From contig JAEEYN010000059.1 of assembly GCA_016288175.1 (NCBI GenBank), forward strand, positions 1 to 10,208: a DNA stretch of 10,208 nucleotides, written 5' to 3'. Shown piece by piece: positions 1 through 6,164 of this stretch (the stretch's first letter is position 1; every line of letters begins with the position of its first letter). The stretch comes from Bacillota bacterium (lineage in GTDB: Bacteria > Bacillota > Clostridia > Christensenellales > CAG-138). The translations under genes and the position numbers were made by a program. A model generated the notes under the pieces. The model saw nothing but the letters and a program-made list of their open reading frames with translations, was not told the origin of the DNA and ran no database searches.

Positions 1-269
1 AAGGATCCCTCCCCACCGGCGCACTCAACAGAGTCGACCCACTTCATCGGAAGGTCTGCGATCTGTATTTCGAGGCAAAAAAGGACCCGAATTACGGCAG
101 CGCGATCAGCGGAATAGACTCCGCTTATAATGCGCTTTACAAGGCGGTTTTCGATACCTCCATGCTAAAGACCCTCCCGACCGGATATCAAACCGTATAC
201 CTGTCCAAGATCGCCGATCTTCAGCAAGCGATCATCGATCTGAAGATCGAGATGAGCAAAAACAAATGA
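1..269 (+). CDS. C-terminal fragment of an unrecognised protein
   Basis: An open frame runs in from the left edge (first whole codon at base 3) to a TGA at 267-269, giving 88 codons with no start in view. The fragment is hydrophilic and rich in Lys, Asp and Ala, and ends in a probable helix (YLSKIADLQQAIIDLKIEM) that could form a short coiled coil, then a basic tail MSKNK. It has no membrane segment and no motif I recognise. Codon use resembles the other genes here, and the frame stays open to the edge, so I take it as real. It faces the UPF0489 gene tail to tail, with only 6 bases between the two stop codons and no obvious terminator between them. Its function is unknown. Confidence 0.6.
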   Translation, partial: GSLPTGALNRVDPLHRKVCDLYFEAKKDPNYGSAISGIDSAYNALYKAVFDTSMLKTLPTGYQTVYLSKIADLQQAIIDLKIEMSKNK

Positions 270-275
270 TCCGCC

Positions 276-995
276 TCATATCGGCCTGATGTATTCGCCG
301 ATGAGCTCAACGAGCGCATCCGCCTCCTTCGGCGCATAGCGCGGTGAGATCGCGAGGGAAACGAAATCGTATCCTCCGCTGCTGCGGAAGGTTCTGTAAT
401 CATCATAGACACGGAAGGGGATCGTCGGTTCCTTTCCGTTTTTGTTTTCGAAGAGCGCCTGCGCGAATGATGAGAGCCGGATCGAAGCATATTCGCCGGC
501 CTCGTTTTTTATTGCGAACGAAGGGATATCCGGCCGTGATCTCGGGTTGCGGACGTTTTCGAGCGCTTTGACCCAGCGGAAGGCGAGCGTAAAAAGGAGA
601 TAGTTCGCCTCATCGAGCTGCTTCATTTTATAATAGCGTTCGATATCCGCGCGCTTATCCGGCGCCAGCGGCAGCACGGAGTTCAAAACAAAGCCGGGGC
701 CGGGCTTTCCGATTCCGAGATCGCTGTGCGCATCGACGTGTGTGACCGCAAACGGCACGGTAAGCAGACCCTTTTCGATCAGTTCTTTCCAGAGAACGAG
801 CGCACCGTCATGCGTTTCAAACACTCTTCCGGGGATCGGACGGTCGGCGGAAAGGCCGCAGTTTTCCTCTAAAAACAAACGGACCGCCTCCCTGCTCCAA
901 GGCTCATGTCCGGCAAGAGCCGGTCTCTCCCCCGGCTCCGCAAGCTCACAGCAGTCGGCAAGGAAAAAATCGAGATCGATATCAAGAACGCGCAT
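276..995 (-). CDS. UPF0489 (C5orf22-like) family protein, arginase-like fold
   Basis: A 239-residue protein matching the UPF0489 family, whose eukaryotic member is C5orf22. Visible signatures are an N-terminal D5-I-D-L-D9-F-F strand, H62-D63, the metal-site-like block H86-V-D-A-H-S-D92, and a C-terminal block SLAISPRYAPKEAD (about 213-226). The DIDLDFF and HVDAHSD motifs resemble the binuclear metal site of arginases and deacetylases, so a metal-dependent hydrolase is plausible, but no reaction is established for the family. I chose the ATG at 995-993 over the GTG at 1001-999. The AAAGGAG ribosome site (1001-1007) overlaps the GTG but sits 5 bases before the ATG. The gene lies 86 bp downstream of the lipoprotein gene but beyond a terminator, and it has its own extended -10 element, so it is probably transcribed separately. 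There is no signal peptide, so it is likely cytoplasmic. Confidence 0.75.
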   Translation of the reverse strand: MRVLDIDLDFFLADCCELAEPGERPALAGHEPWSREAVRLFLEENCGLSADRPIPGRVFETHDGALVLWKELIEKGLLTVPFAVTHVDAHSDLGIGKPGPGFVLNSVLPLAPDKRADIERYYKMKQLDEANYLLFTLAFRWVKALENVRNPRSRPDIPSFAIKNEAGEYASIRLSSFAQALFENKNGKEPTIPFRVYDDYRTFRSSGGYDFVSLAISPRYAPKEADALVELIGEYIRPI

Positions 996-1014
996 AAGCA
1001 CTCCTTTCGATCCT

Positions 1015-1023
1015 ATTATAGCA
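1015..1023 (-). promoter_or_regulatory. Extended -10 promoter for the UPF0489 gene
   Basis: On the minus strand the bases read TGCTATAAT, an extended -10 element with a perfect TATAAT at 1020-1015. The -35 region is poor (TTCCGT at best). Transcription would start near 1008, directly at the ribosome site, giving a leader of only about 13 bases. The element lies just after the U-rich tail of the preceding terminator. Confidence 0.45.
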
Positions 1024-1037
1024 TAAACGAACGAAAA

Positions 1038-1066
1038 CGGAAGCGGAGACTTTTCCCCCGCTTCCG
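1038..1066 (-). terminator. Rho-independent terminator after the lipoprotein gene
   Basis: A 9-bp inverted repeat (CGGAAGCGG at 1038-1046, CCGCTTCCG at 1058-1066) with an 11-base loop. Read on the minus strand, the stem is followed by a T-rich stretch, TTTTCGTTCGTTT. It starts 15 bases after the TAA of the lipoprotein gene and should end its transcript. Confidence 0.65.
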
Positions 1067-1081
1067 CCTTGCGTTCCGATA

Positions 1082-2089
1082 TTACTTTTTTCCGAGCTCC
1101 CGGACGGCTTCCTCCGCAAAGGAGTTATCTATCAGCGTTTTGAATGCAACGCGTTTTGCGAGCTCGCCGTTCGAATCCATGATATCCTGCAGCCTTGTGA
1201 AAGCATCCTCGGTCATGACCGGCGTTTTCATCCAGGAATCCGTCTCGCGGTAGCTTTTTGCAACGAGCTCCAGCGTTTCGACGTCCGTATCCGGGAAAAA
1301 GCCCTGCATCGCCTCCGCGATCTCGCGATCCGTCGAATTCCAAACGAAGAGCTGCCCGCGATAGACAGCGCGGACGAACGCGCTCACGAGTTCCGGGTCG
1401 TTCCGGATCGTCTGCGGCATCGTCATAAAGGCAGTATACGGGACTTCGCCCGATTCAAGGCCGATATTCGCGAGGATGTAACCGCCGCCCGCACGCTCAA
1501 ACAGCGTCGCGGTGGGTTCGAAAAGCGTTACGTAATCCCCGGTCCCGCCCTCAAATGCGCCTGCCATGAGGTTGAACTGGACATTGCTGATGACCTCGAC
1601 ATCCTCGCCGGGAGTCAGGCCGTGCTGTTTCAGAACGTAATTGAGCGTCATGAACGGCATTCCGCCGGGGCGGCCGCCGATCACCGATCTGCCGCGCAGG
1701 TCCTCCCAGGAAAAGCCGGCTGAAGGCTCCCTGCCGATCAGGAACGAGCCGTCGCGTTTCGTCAGCTGTCCGATGACCATCGGATGATTCCTGCTGCCTT
1801 CGTTCACGACGTATACGCCTGTTTCCGGGCCCATAAGAGCAAAGTCGGCGTCGCCGGAGATCAGCGCGGTCATGCTTTTGTCGCTGCCGCCGCCGGTGAC
1901 GATCGTCAGATCGATCCCCTCCTCCTCGAAATAGCCGAGGCCTGCGGCAACATACAGCGGGGCATAGAAAACGGATCTTGTAACTTCATTCAGCGTCACC
2001 TTTTTGAGCGCTTTCTTCTCCCCGCCGCAGCCGAATGCGAGCGGGACAAGGCAGCAGACGGCAATAAAAAGAGCAAGTATCTTCTTCAT
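1082..2089 (-). CDS. ABC transporter substrate-binding lipoprotein (SsuA/ThiY/NMT1-like)
   Basis: A 335-residue periplasmic-binding-protein-type lipoprotein of the SsuA/TauA/ThiY (NMT1/THI5-like) class. Residues 1-21 form a lipoprotein signal with Cys at 21 (LAFG-C). The box is imperfect, with Ala rather than Leu at -3. The family opening follows: APLYVAAGLGYFEEEGIDLTI (43-63), then a Gly-rich turn, the GDADFALMGPE stretch (79-89), and the second-lobe entry at DLRGRSVIGGRPGGMP (130-145). Known relatives bind alkanesulfonates, taurine, nitrate or thiamine precursors; the substrate cannot be told from sequence. The start has AGGAGG at 2096-2101, 6 bases upstream. No permease or ATPase gene lies beside it. 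The pgsA-like stop is 66 bp upstream on the same strand with no clear terminator, so read-through from that operon is likely; I found no convincing promoter in the gap. Confidence 0.85.
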   Translation of the reverse strand: MKKILALFIAVCCLVPLAFGCGGEKKALKKVTLNEVTRSVFYAPLYVAAGLGYFEEEGIDLTIVTGGGSDKSMTALISGDADFALMGPETGVYVVNEGSRNHPMVIGQLTKRDGSFLIGREPSAGFSWEDLRGRSVIGGRPGGMPFMTLNYVLKQHGLTPGEDVEVISNVQFNLMAGAFEGGTGDYVTLFEPTATLFERAGGGYILANIGLESGEVPYTAFMTMPQTIRNDPELVSAFVRAVYRGQLFVWNSTDREIAEAMQGFFPDTDVETLELVAKSYRETDSWMKTPVMTEDAFTRLQDIMDSNGELAKRVAFKTLIDNSFAEEAVRELGKK

Positions 2090-2155
2090 TGAAAACCTCC
2101 TAAAGAACTACCTGCTCTAATAATATTCAGTTGACGCTTTTTTGTGATTTTCGGC

Positions 2156-2722
2156 TTATTTTGCCGAACTCCCGGTTTCTTCCTCGATGCGGCCGTTGCC
2201 CTCTTTCCTGATGAAGGTCTTGATGCCGTAATGGAAGAACGAAGCGATCGCTGTCGCAATGGCAAGCCAGTAGACCGGAAGGTGGATATAGTAGGTTTCC
2301 CAACACCTGTTGAGATGGCAGAACGTCAGAAGGATCGCGAGGCAGAAGAGACCCGTCGCGATCTTTCCGAACCAGTCGGCGTAAACGACGACCTTGCGGG
2401 TATAGAGATACGCGCCGATAACGATCATCAGCACTTCCTTGCAGACAACGGCGATGAGCACATAAAGCGGGATCTCGCCGACGTAATAGAAGCACGACAG
2501 CACCGCCATCAGCATCAGCTTATCCGCAAGCGGGTCGAGGACCTTGCCGATGTTCGTTATCCAGTTGTTGCGACGCGCGAGATAGCCGTCGAGGATATCC
2601 GTCAAGAATGCCGCTATGTAGACGATCATGCACCAAAGGTACTGCGATTTGGTGAAGAGGAAAATGAATACGCCTACGAGAATCAGTCTGATTCCGGAAA
2701 GAATGTTCGGAATGTTTTTCAT
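2156..2722 (-). CDS. pgsA: CDP-diacylglycerol--glycerol-3-phosphate 3-phosphatidyltransferase
   Basis: A 188-residue integral membrane protein of the CDP-alcohol phosphatidyltransferase family, the usual length for PgsA. The full signature D42-x2-D45-G46-x2-A49-R50-x8-G59-x3-D63-x3-D67 is present; these acidic residues bind two metal ions and the CDP group, with D67 the expected general base. The N-terminus NIPNILSGIRL is typical of PgsA. Several hydrophobic segments follow (about 7-23, 29-41, 69-110, 122-134, 148-162). The expected reaction joins CDP-diacylglycerol to glycerol-3-phosphate, giving phosphatidylglycerophosphate on the way to phosphatidylglycerol. Some family members make other lipids, so PgsA is the best rather than the only reading. 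The ATG has AGGAG at 2729-2733, 6 bases upstream. It sits between the peptidoglycan-binding gene (80 bp upstream) and the lipoprotein gene, probably in one transcript. Confidence 0.85.
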   Translation of the reverse strand: MKNIPNILSGIRLILVGVFIFLFTKSQYLWCMIVYIAAFLTDILDGYLARRNNWITNIGKVLDPLADKLMLMAVLSCFYYVGEIPLYVLIAVVCKEVLMIVIGAYLYTRKVVVYADWFGKIATGLFCLAILLTFCHLNRCWETYYIHLPVYWLAIATAIASFFHYGIKTFIRKEGNGRIEEETGSSAK

Positions 2723-2751
2723 CTCAAACTCCTGTGGTCAAGGTTCGCATC

Positions 2752-2793
2752 CGCGCAGGATACGAAACCGCTTATTCAGCCGCGCCGGATACG
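2752..2793. repeat. Short direct repeat upstream of pgsA
   Basis: Two 13-base copies, CGCGCAGGATACG (2752-2764) and CGCGCCGGATACG (2781-2793), differ at one base and start 29 bases apart. They fill much of the 80-bp gap between the peptidoglycan-binding gene and pgsA. No dyad symmetry is evident. It may be chance or a regulatory site. Confidence 0.3.
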
Positions 2794-2802
2794 CAGTTGT
2801 TA

Positions 2803-3576
2803 TTATCTTCCGGCAGCTTTCATTATATTCGAATTATGCTCAACATCCGGCAGTTTCCCGACGCCGGAGAGACTGCCGCTGAAGAAAACGCAGAAATGGC
2901 CGTCCATACCGTTGGTTTCCGTCGAATCGCTGCCGTGCGGCCAGCACTGCAGGGAAGCGGCGATCTGCTGCCCGCCGATCTCGACTACGACGGGACGTTT
3001 GAGGAAATTGTATTCCCCGCCGCAGATTCGCATAAAAGCGGCAAGCTGGTCTTCGTCCGCAAGCTCCATTTCGGCATGGTTCTCGCCTCCGGCGAAGACA
3101 ACGTCGAAGGTTTCGCCGGTGTAGCAGTCGGTGACGGTATAGACGCTTCCGACAGTCAGAGACGCCTTTACGGCGCTCCATTCATCGGGTCTGCCCGTGG
3201 CCTTCAGCTTTGATGAATCCGGGCCTTTGGGGATATGGACCGAATCGGGGATGCGGACGCGCGGCGCACCGATCTCGAAAAGATACTTGAGCGTTTCGGG
3301 GCCGGCCCTTCCGTCGACGGCAAGGCTGTTCCCGTAGTCGCTGGAGCGCCGCTGGAATGCCTTGACGGCATCTGCGGTCATCGCACGGTACGCGCCTGTC
3401 GGGCGGTAGCAGAGGTATCCGAGGTCGCGAAGGCGGATCTGGATGCGCGTGATCATGTCGCCTGTGTCGCCGTCGGCGTAGATCCTGTCCTTCTCCGGCT
3501 CGGATGCTCCGTGAACAGTCAGCGAAACAGCAAGCAGCACAAGCACGAGCAGCGCTATGATCGAACGTCTTTTCAA
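2803..3576 (-). CDS. Secreted peptidoglycan-binding protein with conserved C-terminal domain of unknown function
   Basis: A 257-residue exported protein. Residues 1-25 form a signal peptide (MKRRS, a hydrophobic core, then VHGAS as a likely signal peptidase I site). Residues 35-98 are a PG_binding_1 domain: the core DTGDMITRIQIRLRDLGYL, then the TADAVKAFQRR and VDGRAGPETLKYLF helices. Residues about 133-255 form a second domain with NHAEME (166-171), GGEYNFLKRPVVVEIGGQQIAAS, WPHG (212-215), NGMDGHFCVFF (222-232) and DVEHN (244-248). I recall this arrangement from uncharacterised clostridial wall proteins; no reaction is known to me. The start is TTG at 3576-3574, 8 bases after a GGGAGGAGG site (3585-3593). 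An ATG at 3583 lies in another frame. A strong promoter sits upstream, and pgsA follows after 80 bp. Confidence 0.8.
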   Translation of the reverse strand: MKRRSIIALLVLVLLAVSLTVHGASEPEKDRIYADGDTGDMITRIQIRLRDLGYLCYRPTGAYRAMTADAVKAFQRRSSDYGNSLAVDGRAGPETLKYLFEIGAPRVRIPDSVHIPKGPDSSKLKATGRPDEWSAVKASLTVGSVYTVTDCYTGETFDVVFAGGENHAEMELADEDQLAAFMRICGGEYNFLKRPVVVEIGGQQIAASLQCWPHGSDSTETNGMDGHFCVFFSGSLSGVGKLPDVEHNSNIMKAAGR

Positions 3577-3584
3577 TGCGCATA

Positions 3585-3593
3585 CCTCCTCCC
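3585..3593 (-). promoter_or_regulatory. Ribosome binding site that selects a TTG start
   Basis: The minus strand reads GGGAGGAGG. Its AGGAGG core ends 8 bases before the TTG at 3576, the start that yields the signal peptide. The same site is only 1 to 4 bases from an out-of-frame ATG (3583-3581). The very strong site probably compensates for the weak TTG. Confidence 0.65.
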
Positions 3594-3610
3594 TATATCA
3601 TCATCATATT

Positions 3611-3639
3611 ATTATAGCATATGTTTGCAGGTTTTTCAA
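3611..3639 (-). promoter_or_regulatory. Housekeeping-type promoter for the peptidoglycan-binding/pgsA/lipoprotein transcript
   Basis: On the minus strand TTGAAA (3639-3634) is separated by 17 bases from a perfect TATAAT (3616-3611), with TGC before it forming an extended -10. The -35 lies 5 bases past the run of T that ends the htrA terminator. Transcription should begin near 3604, leaving a leader of about 28 bases. This is one of the best promoters in the window. Confidence 0.8.
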
Positions 3640-3644
3640 CACGC

Positions 3645-3679
3645 AAAAAGGCTGTGCGCATCAAATCGGGCACAGCCTT
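3645..3679 (-). terminator. Rho-independent terminator after htrA
   Basis: A perfect 10-bp inverted repeat (AAGGCTGTGC at 3648-3657, GCACAGCCTT at 3670-3679) with a 12-base loop. On the minus strand the 3' arm runs into an uninterrupted TTTTT. It lies about 95 bp past the htrA stop and insulates htrA from the next promoter. There is no T-run on the plus-strand side. Confidence 0.85.
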
Positions 3680-3774
3680 CCGCGCCGCCGCGGGAACATG
3701 CCTTTGGCGGGATTTAAGGAAGAAACCAGGCAATCTGCGCAGCGTGGGGGAATAACGCCGCGCCGGTAAAAGTG

Positions 3775-5055
3775 TTAATTCTTGTCGGCTGTCCTTTCGG
3801 CAAGCGTGACCTGAAGCTCGACATTGCTGTTGCCGCGCAGGACGGTCACCGTGACCGTATCGCCGATCGCATGGGTATAAAGGATCGAAGCAAGCGAATT
3901 GCCGCCGTTGACGCTCTCGCCGTCGATATCGAGAATGATATCGCCGACCTTGAATCCCGCCTTCTCCGCAGGGCTGTCCGCTTCGATATCCGTCACCTTC
4001 GGATAGATATAGTAGCTGTAGTAGATGCCGTAGCCGCCGAGGCTGACATCCCTTGTGGCAATGCCGAGATACGGCCTTCCGGTCACAAAGCCGAACTCGA
4101 TGAGCTCCGAAACGACTTTTGCGGCATCCGAAGAGGGGATCGCGAAGCCGAGGTTTTCAACATTGCTTGCGTCGCTCTTCGCATTTACGATGCCGACAAG
4201 GGCGCCGTCGCTCAAGCGGAACAGACCGCCGCCGGAGTTGCCGTGGTTAACGGCCGCATCGGTCTGCAGAAGGGTCATGCGGTTGCCGTCGATCGAAACA
4301 CTGCGGTCAATGCCGCTGATGCAGCCGCGGGTGCAGCTGTTGGAAAGCTGGCCGAGCATATTGCCGATCGCGAAAACCTTCTCGCCGATCTGCAGGCTGC
4401 CGGAATCCGCGAATGCCGCATACGGCAGGTCTGTTGCATCGACCTTTATCACCGCAAGATCGCTGACGCTGTCGCTGCTGACGATCTCCGCTTCATAGCT
4501 TGTTCCGTCATTGAGATAAACATAAATTTTGCTTGCGCCGCTGACGACATGCGCGCAGGTCGCGATATAGCCGTCTTCCGAAATAATGACGCCGGAGCCC
4601 GAGCTCGAGGGAGTGCTGCCATAGGAGGTCTGCTCCATGATATCGATGCTCACAACGGTCTTCATGCTTTTTTGAATGATTTCGGTCTCGCTGTCGTTTG
4701 CGGCGGAGGTGCTGCTTGTGAAAGACACACCGGAGGGAAACGCAGTCGTGCCGCTGCTGCCGGAGGAACTGTTCGCATCGCCGTCCGCCGTCTTTTCCGC
4801 GCTGTCATTGGCAGCGTTCTCGAGCTTCGATATCCTTGCGCCGAACAGCGCTGCGCCGACCAGCGAGAAAACGAGGAGCACTGCCAGCAGCGACGTGATG
4901 ACCACGGCGGATGCAGGCCAGCTTCTCTCATGCTTTGTTTTTGCTGCCGGCGCCTGCTCGCTGCTTTCCGCCGCCCGGCTCAGATATTGTTCACCGATCC
5001 TGTTCGACATCTGCTCGGTGTTTGTTTCCGGTCCTTCATTAAAACCGTATTCCAT
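3775..5055 (-). CDS. HtrA/DegP-like membrane-anchored serine protease (trypsin-like + PDZ)
   Basis: A 426-residue S1C-family protease. Residues 1-47 form a polar cytoplasmic tail, about 48-72 a single membrane segment, and 73-125 a Ser/Thr/Ala-rich linker outside the membrane. The protease domain spans about 126-315 with the triad H169 (ATCAHVV), D199 (SVSDLAVIK) and S274 (GNSGGG). A PDZ domain covers about 328-415 (YLGIATRDV, then SPAEKAGFKVGDIILDIDGESV). This is the standard Gram-positive HtrA design, which degrades or refolds misfolded exported proteins. Two local changes stand out: Cys in TCAHVV where Asn is usual, and His in HGNSGG where Pro is usual; the triad is intact. The ATG has an AGGAAG site 7 bases upstream. 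It is transcribed away from the two-component genes at 5333 and has its own terminator. Confidence 0.92.
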   Translation of the reverse strand: MEYGFNEGPETNTEQMSNRIGEQYLSRAAESSEQAPAAKTKHERSWPASAVVITSLLAVLLVFSLVGAALFGARISKLENAANDSAEKTADGDANSSSGSSGTTAFPSGVSFTSSTSAANDSETEIIQKSMKTVVSIDIMEQTSYGSTPSSSGSGVIISEDGYIATCAHVVSGASKIYVYLNDGTSYEAEIVSSDSVSDLAVIKVDATDLPYAAFADSGSLQIGEKVFAIGNMLGQLSNSCTRGCISGIDRSVSIDGNRMTLLQTDAAVNHGNSGGGLFRLSDGALVGIVNAKSDASNVENLGFAIPSSDAAKVVSELIEFGFVTGRPYLGIATRDVSLGGYGIYYSYYIYPKVTDIEADSPAEKAGFKVGDIILDIDGESVNGGNSLASILYTHAIGDTVTVTVLRGNSNVELQVTLAERTADKN

Positions 5056-5134
5056 AAAATCGCTTCCTTCCGCTTGCTGAGTTTGTTTTCCGCGCCGTAT
5101 TCTTCCGGCCGACCGAAAAACTTTTCATGCTCTT

Positions 5135-5143
5135 ATTATAACA
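5135..5143 (-). promoter_or_regulatory. Extended -10 promoter for htrA
   Basis: The minus strand reads TGTTATAAT, a perfect -10 with the extended TG. The sequence 17 bases upstream (GGCGGA) is not a -35 match, so initiation would rely on the extended -10 or an activator. Transcription would start near 5128, leaving a leader of about 73 bases. Confidence 0.5.
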
Positions 5144-5230
5144 GGCGAATGTGTCACTCCGCCGTAAAAACAAGGGCAGTCCGGGAGATTCTTTTTGGAT
5201 TAAATTTGTCATCGGCGCGAAACCGTATTG

Positions 5231-5258
5231 TGGCAAAAATCGTTTTATGGTATGGCAA
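5231..5258 (+). promoter_or_regulatory. Candidate operator: paired TGGCAA sites
   Basis: TGGCAA occurs at 5231-5236 and 5253-5258, 22 bases apart (about two helical turns), ending 13 bases before the -35 of the response-regulator promoter. Direct repeats are typical of OmpR-family binding, usually at 10-11 base spacing. This is speculative, since six-base matches can arise by chance. Confidence 0.2.
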
Positions 5259-5271
5259 GTTCGGAAATCTC

Positions 5272-5300
5272 TTGAAACTTGAACCTAAAAGCACTATAAT
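5272..5300 (+). promoter_or_regulatory. Housekeeping-type promoter for the two-component operon
   Basis: TTGAAA (5272-5277), a 17-base spacer and a perfect TATAAT (5295-5300), the same core as the promoter at 3611-3639. Transcription should begin near 5307, about 26 bases before the ATG of the response regulator. Confidence 0.8.
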
Positions 5301-5332
5301 TAAATTGAAAACAATCATTGAGGAGCAATAAT

Positions 5333-6088
5333 ATGTCAGCGAAGCAACAGATCCTGATCTGCGACGATCAGCACATCATTCACGAAACCCTCGGCGCTTA
5401 TCTGAAGAGCGAAGGCTTCGATTATATTTCCGCATATGACGGCGAACAGGCGATTGAGGAATTCAACCGCAAAAAACCGAGCCTCGTGATCCTCGATCTT
5501 ATGATGCCGAAGAAAAACGGAATGGATGTCTGCAGGGCGATCCGCCAGACGAGCAACGTTCCGATCATTATGCTCACCGCGAAATCCGAGGAGATCGACA
5601 GGGTCCTCGGCCTTGAGCTCGGCGCCGACGACTATATCACAAAGCCGTTCAGCGCGCGCGAGGTCATCGCAAGGATCAAAGCCGTTCTCCGCCGCTTCAA
5701 CATGCAGGAGACCGAGCCCGCTCAGGTCCTCCGCTACGGCAATCTTGAGATCAACATCAATAACTACGACGTCCGCATCGACGGAGAACGCCTCCCCCTG
5801 ACTCCGAAGGAAGTTGAGATCTTCCAGCTTCTCGCTTCCCATCCCGGCAAGGTTTTTTCGAGGGAGAAGATCCTTTCCCTCGTTTGGGGTTATGATTATT
5901 ACGGCGACACACGCGCCGTCGATACCCAGATCAAGCGCATCCGCCAGAAGATCTCCCAGCGCGAGGAGAAGGGTTGGACGCTTAAGACCGTTTACGGAGT
6001 CGGCTATCGCTTCGAGATCGTCAGCGAACGCGAAGACGGAACCGTTTCGCACGAAAACGAAGCGGAGGATTACGGTACCGACGAATAA
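5333..6088 (+). CDS. OmpR/PhoB-family response regulator (WalR/PhoP-like)
   Basis: A 251-residue two-domain regulator. The receiver domain (5-121) has the acidic pocket D11-D12, phospho-acceptor D55 (VILDLMMP), switch T82 (IIMLTAK) and K104 (ITKPF). The winged-helix DNA-binding domain (about 137-233) shows LTPKEVEIFQLLASHPGKVFS, the VDTQIKRIRQKI recognition helix and the closing VYGVGYRFE. The acidic tail after 234 is a short extra. Phosphorylation by the kinase encoded next is expected to promote DNA binding. I chose the ATG at 5333 over a TTG at 5318 because that TTG lies at the GAGGAG ribosome site (5320-5325), which is 7 bases before the ATG. It is the first gene after a strong promoter and is divergent from htrA. 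The WalR/PhoP resemblance rests on sequence pattern and cannot separate those groups. Confidence 0.93.
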   Translation: MSAKQQILICDDQHIIHETLGAYLKSEGFDYISAYDGEQAIEEFNRKKPSLVILDLMMPKKNGMDVCRAIRQTSNVPIIMLTAKSEEIDRVLGLELGADDYITKPFSAREVIARIKAVLRRFNMQETEPAQVLRYGNLEININNYDVRIDGERLPLTPKEVEIFQLLASHPGKVFSREKILSLVWGYDYYGDTRAVDTQIKRIRQKISQREEKGWTLKTVYGVGYRFEIVSEREDGTVSHENEAEDYGTDE

Positions 6089-6118
6089 TCGGGATCCCGT
6101 GCTGTTTCTTTGAACCTG

Positions 6119-6144
6119 CGGCATTGCCCCATCCGGGAATGCCG
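6119..6144 (+). other. Stem-loop between response regulator and kinase genes
   Basis: CGGCATT (6119-6125) pairs with AATGCCG (6138-6144), and CCC (6127-6129) can pair with GGG (6135-6137) inside after a one-base bulge. It is followed by TCTTTC, too weak for a strong terminator, and ends about 9 bases before the weak GGAAGA ribosome site of the kinase. It could lower kinase output relative to the regulator, or stabilise the message. Confidence 0.4.
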
Positions 6145-6164
6145 TCTTTCATCGGAAGAAGAAT

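Noticed and set aside
2131..2148. TTGACG on the plus strand as a -35 element
   Set aside because: There is no -10 at a proper distance and no plus-strand gene downstream; the region is the gap before the minus-strand lipoprotein gene.
2144..3124. 326-codon plus-strand frame across pgsA and the peptidoglycan-binding gene
   Set aside because: It crosses two real minus-strand genes and their gap, and its translation is low-complexity and charged with no motif.
3182..3583. 133-codon minus-strand frame starting at the ATG at 3583
   Set aside because: Its product is Arg/Ala-rich with no signal peptide, while the TTG frame gives a signal peptide and a known wall-binding domain. Kept only as a question about start competition.
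5206..5231. Second promoter (TTGTCA with TATTGT) before the response regulator
   Set aside because: The spacer is only 14 bases, and a far better promoter lies at 5272-5300.
3772..5331. 519-codon open frame on the plus strand across htrA
   Set aside because: It lies antisense to a clear HtrA protease, has a composition biased to Ala, Arg and Asp with no domain, and has no ribosome site. Its length reflects stop-poor antisense of GC-rich coding DNA.
5336..6124. 262-codon minus-strand frame across the response regulator
   Set aside because: It is an antisense shadow of a full-length OmpR-family regulator with all catalytic residues.
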